NCBI RefSeq assembly: GCF_021191705.1
Contig: NZ_JAIWPU010000005.1
Span: forward strand, 1-64,000
DNA from: Proluteimonas flavola
Lineage (GTDB): Bacteria > Pseudomonadota > Gammaproteobacteria > Xanthomonadales > Xanthomonadaceae
DNA length: 64,000 nt
Direction of reading: 5' to 3'
Shown here: one piece after another, positions 36,345 through 44,063 of the stretch
Position numbering within the stretch: position 1 is the stretch's first letter
How the letters are laid out: the number at the start of each line of letters is the position of its first letter
Made by a program: the position numbers and the translations under genes
The notes under the pieces: generated by a model
Told to the model about the DNA's origin: nothing
Database searches by the model: none
The model's input: only the letters and a program-made list of their open reading frames with translations

Positions 36345-37240
36345 TCGCTCGCGGCGCGCGCCGCCGCGATGTCGTCCTGGAACACCCACGTCATCGCTTG
36401 GCGGTAGGCCTCGCCGATGCTGGCCGCATGGGTGCCGTCGGGCAGATCGACCAGCCGCAGTGTCCATGGCCGGTCGTCGCGCGCCTGCCAGAACGCGACC
36501 CAGTCGTGCGCATTGCGGACGCGCAGCGGCAGGTCGCGGGCGCCGCTGGCGACGACCACGTGCGACTGCGTGGACGCGGGCGCAGCCGGCGCCTCGAACA
36601 GCGCCTCGCGGGTGCGGGTGAAGGCGGGGTTGCTGGCGATGCGGCCCCGGAACAGGTCCGGCGCCTGCAGCGCCGACCACAGCACGAAATACCCCGCGCG
36701 TGACTGGCCGAGCAGCACCCGCCGCGTCGGATCGATGCGGTAGCGGCGTTCGGTCTCCGGCAGCAACTCGTCCTGCAGGAACGCCAGGAACGCGGGCGCC
36801 CCGCCTTCGCCCGCGGGCGTGTCATCGCCCGGTGCCGAGAAATCGACGTGCCGCCGGTTCACCGCCGGATCGAAGCTGCCGTAGGCGATGCCGACGACGA
36901 TCGCCTCGGGCAGGTGCTCGTCGTAGTGCAGGAACAGATGCGTGGGCGCGAGCAGCGGAAACAGGCTGTCGCCGTCGAGCAGATGGACGACCGGATACCG
37001 CGCGTCCGGATCCGATCCGTAGCCTTCGGGCAGGCGCACGTAGACGTGGTAACGCCGGCCGGTGTGCCGCGACTCCAGCGCGAAGTAGTCGCCGTGGAGG
37101 GCCGGCAGGTGCTCGAGCGGCGTGGATGGCGTGGCCATCGACGGCGCGTGTCGATCCGGCCGCGACGATGTGCACGCGACGAGCAGCAACATTGCAATGC
37201 AGACGAGCGCGTCGCGGATGGAGTTCGGCATCGGTGGCAT
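36341..37240 (-). CDS. Esterase-D-like alpha/beta hydrolase lipoprotein
   Basis: A 299-residue protein with a lipoprotein signal (A-L-V-C-I-A-M-L-L-L-V-A-C, lipidated Cys near residue 22) and an esterase (PF00756-type) alpha/beta-hydrolase fold. The nucleophile elbow is GQSRAG; a candidate oxyanion segment is V-V-H-L-L-D-G-D-S-L-F, and the late Asp/His pair would be D-L-P-D-G-T-H. Relatives include siderophore (enterobactin/salmochelin) esterases IroE/Fes and various carboxylesterases; substrate cannot be decided. ATGs at 37240 and 37231 both fit the signal peptide; the longer open frame from 37399 has no support. Confidence 0.82.
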   Translation of the reverse strand: MPPMPNSIRDALVCIAMLLLVACTSSRPDRHAPSMATPSTPLEHLPALHGDYFALESRHTGRRYHVYVRLPEGYGSDPDARYPVVHLLDGDSLFPLLAPTHLFLHYDEHLPEAIVVGIAYGSFDPAVNRRHVDFSAPGDDTPAGEGGAPAFLAFLQDELLPETERRYRIDPTRRVLLGQSRAGYFVLWSALQAPDLFRGRIASNPAFTRTREALFEAPAAPASTQSHVVVASGARDLPLRVRNAHDWVAFWQARDDRPWTLRLVDLPDGTHAASIGEAYRQAMTWVFQDDIAAARAASD

Positions 37241-37596
37241 GGCGTCGGGACACTCCGCGATTGAGGGCGTGGCAGCGGCTACGGCCGGTGCAGGCCGATG
37301 AATACCGGTGCGGCGCCCTGCAAGCAACGTCTGTTCGTCGCTCCCAAGAAGACCGCTCGGTTTTCGACGTCCGGATGGCGCGTCGGGGACGGCGTCCATT
37401 GAAGCAGACGCCCATGGATCCCCGCCTGCGCTCGCTGCTGCTGTACGGAGAGAATTCCACTCGATGATCCGGACCGCATTGATTCACGCAGGGCGATAGG
37501 CCGGGAAGCACGCGGACTTGAATCCGCTCCACCCTCTTCGTCATTCCGGCATTCGCCGCAATGACGGGGCGATAGGCATCCCGACCGCAAACGTTC
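37241..37596. repeat. Intergenic DNA with degenerate REP-like palindromes
   Basis: About 355 bp without a gene. It contains fragments of the REP-like element seen at 40746 and 43906: ATGGATCCCCGCCTGCG near 37411-37427, and a palindrome CGTCATT (37539-37545) with AATGACG (37560-37566). Probably a decayed pair of such units. Confidence 0.55.
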
Positions 37597-38166
37597 TCAG
37601 GCAGCAGGCCCCGCCAGCCGCCGCATCGCGCGGTACTCCCGCAGCTGCAGGCGACGGCGCCGCTGCGACAGCCAGAAGGTCGTCACCGTCCACGCGCCGG
37701 CATAGGCCAGCAGCCACAGCGCGGCGGCGCGCCAGGTGGCGTCGCCCAGCAGGAACGCGCCGCTCGCCGCGAGCACGGCGTAGGCCAGCAGGCCCACCGC
37801 CGTGATGCGGGCCAGCCGCAGGTCGCGCAGCCCGCTGCGCAGCTGCGACAGGCGCACATGCGCGTAGGTGCGCACGTCCTGCGTTGCATCGTTCGCGTGC
37901 GGGCGCGGCGCGCGCAGCAGCAGCCACCAGGCCGCCGGCAGATAGACCACGAAGAACGGCATCACCAGCCAGTACGCCGGCCCCGCAGTGTCGCCGGACG
38001 CCATCCGCACCAGCACCGCGATGGCGAACAGCGTCAGCGCGATCTCCATGCTGCGCCACACGCGGTGCCGCCAGCGATGGCGTCGCACGCGGGCGACCAG
38101 CGCTGCACCGTCACGAGGCTGTTCCTTCTGCCAGGCCATCTGCATCAGGTCGTCGAAATCGTTCAT
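37597..38166 (-). CDS. Four-helix membrane protein, probable partner of the ECF sigma factor
   Basis: A 189-residue protein with an N-terminal cytoplasmic stretch (D-D-L-M-Q-M-A-W-Q-K-E) and four hydrophobic segments at about 40-57, 65-83, 122-140 and 147-165. No named domain is recognised. The start overlaps the sigma-factor stop by four bases (ATGA, 38163-38166), the position usually taken by an anti-sigma factor, so it may hold the sigma factor at the membrane. There is no typical zinc anti-sigma motif (H-x3-C-x2-C). Anti-sigma role is inference from position. Confidence 0.72.
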   Translation of the reverse strand: MNDFDDLMQMAWQKEQPRDGAALVARVRRHRWRHRVWRSMEIALTLFAIAVLVRMASGDTAGPAYWLVMPFFVVYLPAAWWLLLRAPRPHANDATQDVRTYAHVRLSQLRSGLRDLRLARITAVGLLAYAVLAASGAFLLGDATWRAAALWLLAYAGAWTVTTFWLSQRRRRLQLREYRAMRRLAGPAA

Positions 38167-38660
38167 GCGGGTGTCTCCTCACGGGACAGCAGGGCCTTGA
38201 GACGTGCGCGGGCGCGGTGCAGGCGGACGCCGACGTTCTCCTGCGAGAGACCGAGCAGGTCGCCGATCTCGCCGTAGTCGAAACCTTCGAGCTGCAGCAT
38301 CAGCGGCTGTCGCAGTGTCAACGGCAGCGTGGCCAGGGCTTCGAACAGCCATTGGCTGCGCGCGCGCTCGGCATCGGCCACCGTCGCCGGGTCCGGGACG
38401 TCGTGGCCGTCGAGATCCAGCGGCAGCGGCGCGGGCACACGCATCGCCGCGCGCACGTGGCTGGCGCCGAGGTTGTGCGCGATGCGCAGGGCGAAGGGCA
38501 GCAGCCGGTCGCGATCGTGCAGCGCCGGCAGGGCCTGCCAGACCGCCAGCAATACCTCCTGCATCAACTCCTCGCGCAGCGCAGGGTTGAGCTCGTAGCC
38601 GCAGACCGCGCGCCAGAGCTGCGGATGGACGGCTTCGATCTGGGACCACGAATGCGGCAT
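38163..38660 (-). CDS. ECF sigma factor (RpoE-like, short)
   Basis: A 165-residue sigma-70 family protein. Region 2 covers about residues 8-75 (LREELMQEVLLAVWQALPAL, D-R-L-L-P-F-A-L-R-I-A-H-N). Region 4 covers about 108-160 (LATLPLTLRQPLMLQLEGFDYGEIGDLLGLS then V-G-V-R-L-H-R-A-R). It starts at the ATG at 38660, with a candidate ECF promoter 30-58 bp upstream (38690-38718) identical in its conserved parts to one facing the divergent amidohydrolase gene. That arrangement suggests autoregulation. Not closely similar to the FecI-type factor at 20985. Confidence 0.88.
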   Translation of the reverse strand: MPHSWSQIEAVHPQLWRAVCGYELNPALREELMQEVLLAVWQALPALHDRDRLLPFALRIAHNLGASHVRAAMRVPAPLPLDLDGHDVPDPATVADAERARSQWLFEALATLPLTLRQPLMLQLEGFDYGEIGDLLGLSQENVGVRLHRARARLKALLSREETPA

Positions 38661-38689
38661 CGGCTGGAAACCGGTGGGTGTGTCAGCAA

Positions 38690-38718
38690 TCAGTCGTCGG
38701 CGGGCGCCGATTTCTTAC
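38690..38718 (-). promoter_or_regulatory. Candidate ECF promoter of the sigma-factor gene
   Basis: On the minus strand GTAAGAAA (38718-38711), 14 bp, CGACTGA (38696-38690), ending 29 bp before the start codon. The same two blocks with the same spacing occur on the plus strand at 38744-38772. Confidence 0.6.
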
Positions 38719-38743
38719 AGCGTCGATTTCATCGGCTCCAGGC

Positions 38744-38772
38744 GTAAGAAACGGACCGACGCCGGCGACTGA
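38744..38772 (+). promoter_or_regulatory. Candidate ECF promoter of the divergent amidohydrolase gene
   Basis: GTAAGAAA (38744-38751), 14 bp, CGACTGA (38766-38772), 27 bp before the ATG at 38800. It mirrors the element at 38690-38718; the 14 bp between the blocks differ at most positions, so the conserved blocks are likely the -35 and -10 contacts. Confidence 0.6.
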
Positions 38773-38799
38773 ACCGGGACACCCACTCCGGAGTTCCGC

Positions 38800-40283
38800 A
38801 TGCATCGTCTCATCCCATGGTTCCTCGCCGGTCTGCTGACCTGCGTTCCCACGCTGTCCGTGCAGGCCTCGCCGCAGGCGCTGGCACTCGACCGGGTGCG
38901 CATCGTCGACGTCGAACACGGCCGCAGCGGCGAACCGCGCTGCGTCCGCATCAAACACGGGCGCGTCGCGCACATCGCGCGTGCCGGAACCGCGCCTGCC
39001 GATGCGGTGCCGAGGTCGTCGACCTCGCGGACCGTTACCTGATGCCCGGCCTGATCGACATGCACGCGCATCTGTCACTGGGCCCGGTCGAGCTGCGCCG
39101 CGAGGGCGACGCGTTCGTCATGCTGGCCGAACCCGACGACGCCATTGCCGACCACAACGCCGCGCGCCTCGTCGGCTTCGGCGTGACCACGATCCGCAAC
39201 CCCGCTGGCGACCTCGCCGCGGCGGCGCGATACCGGATGCGCCGGGCGGAGGCATCGGCCATCGGGCCGGAGAGTTTCGACGCCGGCCCGGTGCTCAACG
39301 ACGCCGACGTGTCCGGGCTCGCGACGGCCGTCGCGACCGTCGACGACGTGCGCCGCGTGGTGGCCGCGCAGGTCGAGGCTGGTGCCGACTGGATCAAGCT
39401 CTACACCGGCCTGTCACCGGAGCTGCTGCAGGCGGGCATCGCGGCGGCACACGCGCACGGCCGCCCGGCCGTGGCGCACCTGGAGGATGTCGCGTGGACC
39501 GACGCGTTGCCGATGGGGCTGGACGCGATCGTGCACCTGATGCCGATCAGCCCGGACCTGCTGGCGGCCGACGACGCCGAAACCTATCGCGCGGCACGTC
39601 GGCCCGGCACGTTCGGCTTCTTCGAATGATGGGAGCGCTTCGATCCCGACGGGCCCGAGGCCGACCGGCTCGTCGCCGCCTTCGATCGCTATCGCCCGGT
39701 GTTCGACGCCACGCTCGTCGCCTTCCACGCGGCGTTCGTGCAGGACCAGGACGACAGTCCCTATCTGCGCGACGCCGAGCGTTACGCGCATCCGCGACTG
39801 CTGGCGAACTGGAAGGAATTTTTCACCTTCGCCCTCGGCTGGGAACCGGAGGACTTCGTACGCGCCCGCGCGGTGTGGCCGAAGGTGCAGCGCATGGCCG
39901 TGCGCCTGCATGCCGGCGATGCGCGCATGACGCTTGGTACCGACATGAGCAATCCGTGGATCGCGCCGGGCATCAGCCTGCATCGGGAGATGGCATTGCT
40001 GGCCGACGCCGGCGTGCCGACTCCGCGCATCCTCGCCGCAGCGACGGTGCAGGCGGCCGATGCATTGGGCGCCGGAGACCGGCTGGGCCGGATCGCGGCC
40101 GGGCACGAGGCCGACCTGCTGGTGCTCGACGGCGATCCGCTGATCGACCTCGCGCATGCGCGCGATGCGCATGCGGTGGTGCTCGATGGCCGGTATCTGG
40201 ATCGCGACACGCTGGCCGCGCTGCGGGGAGACGTGCTCGATCCAGCCGTCTCTTCCGCTGCCCTGCAGGCGGTGACGCCATGA
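38800..40283 (+). pseudogene. Exported amidohydrolase, broken by a frameshift and an in-frame stop
   Basis: The reading frame starts at 38800 (CGGAG 8 bases upstream) with a signal peptide (L-I-P-W-F-L-A-G-L-L-T-C, cleavage near V-Q-A-S). At about 39000-39020 similarity moves to another frame, which gives VVDLADRYLMPGLIDMHAHLS with the metal-binding H-x-H of imidazolonepropionase-type amidohydrolases. That frame stops at a TGA (39627-39629) inside F-F-E-stop-W-E-R-F and continues in the same frame to 40283, with AVAHLEDV and L-G-T-D-M-S-N-P-W (metal and catalytic residues) on either side. All catalytic blocks are recognisable, so decay is recent, or one lesion could be a sequencing error. The ORF itself would encode about 490 residues. 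Confidence 0.82.
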
Positions 40284-40555
40284 GCCGCGCTCGTGAAGGC
40301 CGTGCCAGAAAGCCGTGGCGCTGGATCGCGCTCGGCGGCGGCGTCTGCCTGCTGGCCTGGCTCGCGCTCGCGGTCGGGTTGACGATCGGCGTGGACCGGA
40401 CGACGCGTCTGGTACTGGTCACCGTCGCGGCCGTCGCCACCGAAGGGTTGGTCTGGCTGAGCGCACTGCTGCTCGGTCTTCGGGTGTTCGAGGCCCGCAG
40501 GCGGCTGTGGCAGGCCCTGCGCGACAGGCTACGACGATCGCGCGGGCTTCCCTAG
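40280..40555 (+). CDS. Small two-helix membrane protein
   Basis: A 91-residue protein with a basic N terminus and two hydrophobic helices (about 15-36 and 44-68), ending in a highly basic tail (R-R-R-L-W-Q-A-L-R-D-R-L-R-R-S-R). The ATG overlaps the amidohydrolase stop (ATGA, 40280-40283), so it was part of the same operon under the ECF promoter. No family recognised. Its TAG stop coincides with the CTAG that borders the MITE-like element at 40556, so an insertion lies at the very end of the gene. Confidence 0.65.
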   Translation: MSRAREGRARKPWRWIALGGGVCLLAWLALAVGLTIGVDRTTRLVLVTVAAVATEGLVWLSALLLGLRVFEARRRLWQALRDRLRRSRGLP

Positions 40556-40717
40556 TATCGCGTCACGCATCAGATGCCGGTCTGCACTTGCCCTCGGCGC
40601 GCATCGCCGCGTTGCCTGGCTTGCCAAGACGGCCGGTATCGGCTGCGCCAGGCGCCTTGCGCTGCACGCCGATCGCGGCGCGCAGCCTGCGACATCTGAT
40701 ACGTGACGCGACACTAG
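40552..40717. mobile_element. MITE-like element with 21-bp terminal inverted repeats and CTAG duplication
   Basis: The left terminus (40556-40576, beginning TATCGCGTCACG) is the reverse complement of the right terminus (40693-40713) with two mismatches, and both are flanked by CTAG (40552-40555 and 40714-40717). The 158-bp interior has no gene. A 4-bp YTAR target duplication is characteristic of IS5-family transposition, so this is probably a non-autonomous derivative of an IS5-type element. Confidence 0.7.
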
Positions 40718-40745
40718 TGTGGTGCCCCGCAAGAAAATTTCATTT

Positions 40746-40853
40746 GTCATTCCCGTGTAGGCGGGAATCCAGGGACTTGGGTTTTCAATGAGTTGACGTC
40801 CATGGATCCCCGCCTGACCAGACATTCGTCTGTTGAGAGCCGCGGGGATGACG
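40746..40853. repeat. REP-like inverted repeat pair, left of hsdR
   Basis: The left half (TCATTCCCG, loop, CGGGAATCCA) and right half (TGGATCCCCGCCTG ... CGCGGGGATGACG) are inverted copies of each other. The right unit carries an extra small hairpin CAGAC-ATTC-GTCTG at about 40820-40833. The same family is at 43906-43989. Confidence 0.7.
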
Positions 40854-40871
40854 GGCTTGTTCAGAGGGTCC

Positions 40872-43205
40872 CTAACGGAACAGGTGCCCCTGGATATTCA
40901 CGAACGCACTGCGGATGGCTTCGACGCTCCCGAGGACACGCTTGGCATCATTGACCCCACCGTAGCGGATACGCAGGACATCGCCGATCTTGCCGCTGGC
41001 CAGTTCGCCGATGCCGTTGCGCTCGTAGTTGCCGAGTACGTACTCCAGGAACGAGCGCATCTCGCGCTCGTATCCGTCCAGCCCCGTGGTCATGGCCGAG
41101 CGGACCCGCTGCGTGCGTGCCAGAGGCGCCAGCGTGAATCGCACATACGCGAGCACATCGAAGATGTCGCTGTGAGGCGCGTCGATCAGTCGTCGCATGT
41201 CGTCCAGACGCTCGCTGTCGTAACCCAGGTCCGCGAGGCGCTGGATGAAAGCTTCCCGACGGTCGGGGTCGCTCCAGATGGCGCGCAGTTCGTCCTCGTC
41301 GGTCAGCAGTGCATCCAGGTCGCCAAAGAGCTGCTGCATGAACTGCTGCGCGGTGATCATCGTGCCGTCGTTCGACCAGTAGGTCGTCGCGGCGATGTAA
41401 TGGATGCTGCGCTCGCGGCCATCGGAGAGCTTTACCACCACGCGCTTCGGCGGTTCCGGCTCACGGATGTCGCCGCCTGTTGGCTCGTCGGACCCGCCGT
41501 CGCGGGGGGGCCGTGGTTTGCGCGGCTCGGCTGGATCATCCGGCGGCAGCGGCTCGCCATCCCACGCAGGATCGTTGAAGTGCGCATAGGCCTTCACGAA
41601 GTCGTAGATGGTGAAGTAATCCTTGCCTTCGAAGGTGCGCGTGCCGCGGCCGATGATCTGCTTGAACTCGATCATCGACCTGATCGGGCGCAGCAGCACG
41701 ATGTTGCGGATGTTCAGCGCATCCACGCCGGTGGAGAGCTTCTGCGACGTCGTCAGGATGGTCGGCAGGGTCTTCTCGTTGTCCTGGAATTCCCGCAGAT
41801 GGCGCTCGCCGAGGTCGCCATCGTCCGCGGTCACGCGCTCGCAATAGTGCGGGTCGGGGTTGTCCTTCACCTGGTTGATGAAGTTGCGCGCCCGCGCGGC
41901 GTGATCCTGGGTGGCGCAGAACACCAGCGTCTTCTGCCGCTGGTCGATCTGGTCCATGAACTCCTGCACACGGCTTTGCTCGCGCTGGTCGATGACCAGC
42001 CGGGTGTTGAAATCGGCTTCGGTGTAGACCCTGCCGCGGTCGAGTTCGCCCTCCAGCACCACATCGCCTTCCGAGAACGTGTACTCGTCCAGCGTTGACG
42101 CCATCTGCCGCACCTTGAACGGCGTCAGGAAGCCGTCGCTGATGCCTTCCTTGAGTGCGTAGGTGTAGACAGGCTCGCCGAAGTAGGCATAGGTATCGGA
42201 ATTAACGTCGCGTTTAGGGGTGGCCGTCAGGCCCAGTTGCACCGCCGGCCTGAAGTAATCGAGGATTGCGCGCCAGGTGCTTTCGTCGCGCGCACCGCCG
42301 CGGTGGCATTCGTCGATGACGATGAAATCGAAGAAATCAGGCTCGTACCCCTCGAACGTGAACTGCGGTTCCTCCGCCTCGCCGCCGCCGGTCATGAAGG
42401 TCTGGAAGATGGTGAAGAACACACTGGCATTGCGCGGAATCGTGCCGCGCTTGCGGATATCCTCTGGCCGGATGCGACACAGCGCGTCCGGCGGGAACGC
42501 ACTGAAAGCGTTGAAGGCCTGGTCGGCCAGGATGTTGCGGTCGGCGAGGAACAGCATGCGCGGGCGTCGTACCGGATCCCGGCTCAGGTTCCATCTCGAA
42601 TGGAACAGCTTCCACGCGATCTGGAACGCGACCGATGTCTTTCCGGTGCCGGTGGCGAGTGTCAGCAGGATGCGGTCGCGCTCGTTCGCGATCGCCTCCA
42701 GCACGGCGGTGATCGCGTTGTGCTGGTAGTAGCGCGGCTGCCACTTTCCACCGCCGGTCTCGAACGGCACCGCGCCGAAGCGCTCGCGCCAGTCGTTGCC
42801 TTCGGGGAAACAGCGCAGCCACAACTGCTCGGGGGTAGGAAACGGCAGCGCGATGTCGCCTTCCGCGCCTGTGTCCATGTCGATGCCGTACCAGCCGACG
42901 CCGTTGGTCGCATAGGCGAAGCGCGCCTTCAGCCGCGCCGCATAGTCCTTAGCTTGGCCGACGCCCGTGGTGTGGCCCAGTCCGGCGCGCTTGGCCTCGA
43001 TCACTGCCAGCTTGCGCCCGCGGTAGCTCAGCACGTAATCCGCCGACAGTGACGTGCCGCGCTGGCCGCCGCCGAGGATGCGGCCCGGGCAGATCAGTTC
43101 GCGATGGACCTGCGCGCCGTCCACCACGCCCCAGCCGGCATGGCGCAACACGGGGTCGATGCGGTTGGCGCGGGTATCGGCTTCTGTCTCATTCGTCGCG
43201 TGCAT
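40872..43205 (-). CDS. hsdR: Type I restriction enzyme, R subunit (HsdR)
   Basis: A 777-residue DNA translocase/endonuclease subunit of the EcoEI type. The N-terminal nuclease region has D-Y-V-L-S-Y-R-G-R-K-L-A-V-I-E-A-K-R (PD-D/E-x-K motif, E-A-K). The helicase core has LATGTGKT (Walker A), VIDECHRG (DEAD-type box), GLTATPKRD and IGRGTRTFEGKDYF (motif VI). The C-terminal part binds the M2S1 complex. The ATG at 43205 overlaps the end of the ParE-type toxin gene by 17 bp. It cuts unmethylated DNA at a distance from the HsdS-defined site. Length and motifs are complete, so it is probably active. Confidence 0.93.
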   Translation of the reverse strand: MHATNETEADTRANRIDPVLRHAGWGVVDGAQVHRELICPGRILGGGQRGTSLSADYVLSYRGRKLAVIEAKRAGLGHTTGVGQAKDYAARLKARFAYATNGVGWYGIDMDTGAEGDIALPFPTPEQLWLRCFPEGNDWRERFGAVPFETGGGKWQPRYYQHNAITAVLEAIANERDRILLTLATGTGKTSVAFQIAWKLFHSRWNLSRDPVRRPRMLFLADRNILADQAFNAFSAFPPDALCRIRPEDIRKRGTIPRNASVFFTIFQTFMTGGGEAEEPQFTFEGYEPDFFDFIVIDECHRGGARDESTWRAILDYFRPAVQLGLTATPKRDVNSDTYAYFGEPVYTYALKEGISDGFLTPFKVRQMASTLDEYTFSEGDVVLEGELDRGRVYTEADFNTRLVIDQREQSRVQEFMDQIDQRQKTLVFCATQDHAARARNFINQVKDNPDPHYCERVTADDGDLGERHLREFQDNEKTLPTILTTSQKLSTGVDALNIRNIVLLRPIRSMIEFKQIIGRGTRTFEGKDYFTIYDFVKAYAHFNDPAWDGEPLPPDDPAEPRKPRPPRDGGSDEPTGGDIREPEPPKRVVVKLSDGRERSIHYIAATTYWSNDGTMITAQQFMQQLFGDLDALLTDEDELRAIWSDPDRREAFIQRLADLGYDSERLDDMRRLIDAPHSDIFDVLAYVRFTLAPLARTQRVRSAMTTGLDGYEREMRSFLEYVLGNYERNGIGELASGKIGDVLRIRYGGVNDAKRVLGSVEAIRSAFVNIQGHLFR

Positions 43206-43488
43206 AGCCTGCCTCGCGTTGCGCGCGGATCGCCAGGACGAACACGGCATCCAGCGCGTCCACATGCCGGTAGAGGGCGACGTACCCGCGAGCGCCCTGG
43301 CCGATGACCAGTTCGCGCAGATCATCGCGCGTGGGGCGTCCGATCAGCGGATTGTGCGTGAGTACATCGGCGGCGCTGACGATCGCGCCAAGCCGATCCT
43401 GGATGTGCTCGGCCTCGAGCTGCTCCAGATGGCGGATGACGCGCTGTAGATCCTCGTACACGCCGGGCAGGAACTCGACGCGCGCCAT
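43189..43488 (-). CDS. ParE/RelE-family toxin
   Basis: A 99-residue protein of the ParE/RelE superfamily: V-E-F-L-P-G-V-Y-E-D-L-Q-R-V-I-R-H-L at the start, NPLIGRPTRDDLRELVIG in the middle and GYVALYRHVDALDAVFVLAIRAQREAGY at the end, the usual beta-sheet with a C-terminal Arg. ParE-type toxins poison gyrase and RelE types cut ribosome-bound mRNA; sequence alone favours ParE. It starts one base after the antitoxin stop and its end overlaps hsdR by 17 bp, so toxin and restriction subunit are on one transcript. Confidence 0.87.
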   Translation of the reverse strand: MARVEFLPGVYEDLQRVIRHLEQLEAEHIQDRLGAIVSAADVLTHNPLIGRPTRDDLRELVIGQGARGYVALYRHVDALDAVFVLAIRAQREAGYARDE

Positions 43489-43489
43489 G

Positions 43490-43774
43490 CTATTTGGCGA
43501 ACTTGCGGGCGACTGGACGCGGGCCGGCCTTGCCGTGGCTGCGGTCCGTCAGATAGCGGCGCATCTCGTCCCACGGAATGCTCTGGCCAGTATCGAGGAA
43601 CTCGTTCCAACGCTGATCAGCCTCGGCGTGGAAGTCGGCGCGCCGTTCTGCCAACTCTGCCTTCTCGGCGATGGCTTCCAGAATGAAGTGGTGCGACGTG
43701 GTGCCGGCCGCTTCCGCCGCTTTGGCGATGCGGGCCTTGAGCGCGTCCGGCAGGCGAATGGTGGTAGTGCTCAT
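43490..43774 (-). CDS. Ribbon-helix-helix antitoxin (CopG/ParD-like)
   Basis: A 94-residue protein beginning M-S-T-T-T-I-R-L-P-D-A-L-K-A-R-I-A-K-A, the classic ribbon-helix-helix DNA-binding start, followed by a helical toxin-binding tail (W-N-E-F-L-D-T-G-Q-S-I-P-W-D-E). The ATG at 43774 has GGAG about 7 bases upstream; a longer frame to 43933 runs into the REP-like repeat and is not supported. It should neutralise the adjacent toxin and repress the promoter just upstream. Confidence 0.88.
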   Translation of the reverse strand: MSTTTIRLPDALKARIAKAAEAAGTTSHHFILEAIAEKAELAERRADFHAEADQRWNEFLDTGQSIPWDEMRRYLTDRSHGKAGPRPVARKFAK

Positions 43775-43905
43775 GCGGGGCTCCGGGAGCGTGTCGGCCC
43801 AAGCAAAGTAGCACAGATGTGACACTGGCTGCTCTACCCTTGCGATACACATCGAATCAGGGCTTCTTGGGGCGCAAGGAACGGTCTGAGCAAGTCGATA
43901 TCGCT

Positions 43906-43989
43906 CGTCATCCCCGCGAAGGCGGGGATCCATGGACTTTGATGTTTAAGCGCTTAGGTCCATGGATTCCCGCCTTCGCGGAAATGACG
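43906..43989. repeat. REP-like inverted repeat pair between hsdS and the toxin-antitoxin genes
   Basis: An 84-bp element: the left arm 43906-43937 (CGTCATCCCCGCGAAGGCGG onward) is nearly the reverse complement of the right arm 43958-43989, with a short loop near TTTAAGCGCTTA. Each arm is itself a hairpin. Such doublets are dispersed intergenic repeats in xanthomonads. Confidence 0.8.
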
Positions 43990-44063
43990 GAGCTTGATGA
44001 CTTTTCCAGGCGCCTCGCATTTTCTTCGGCCAGTACACGATCGACGCGTTTGGTGCGAAACGC

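Noticed and set aside
39627-39629. In-frame TGA as a selenocysteine codon
   Set aside because: No amidohydrolase of this kind is known to use selenocysteine, no SECIS-like hairpin was evident after it, and a separate frameshift upstream shows the gene is decaying.
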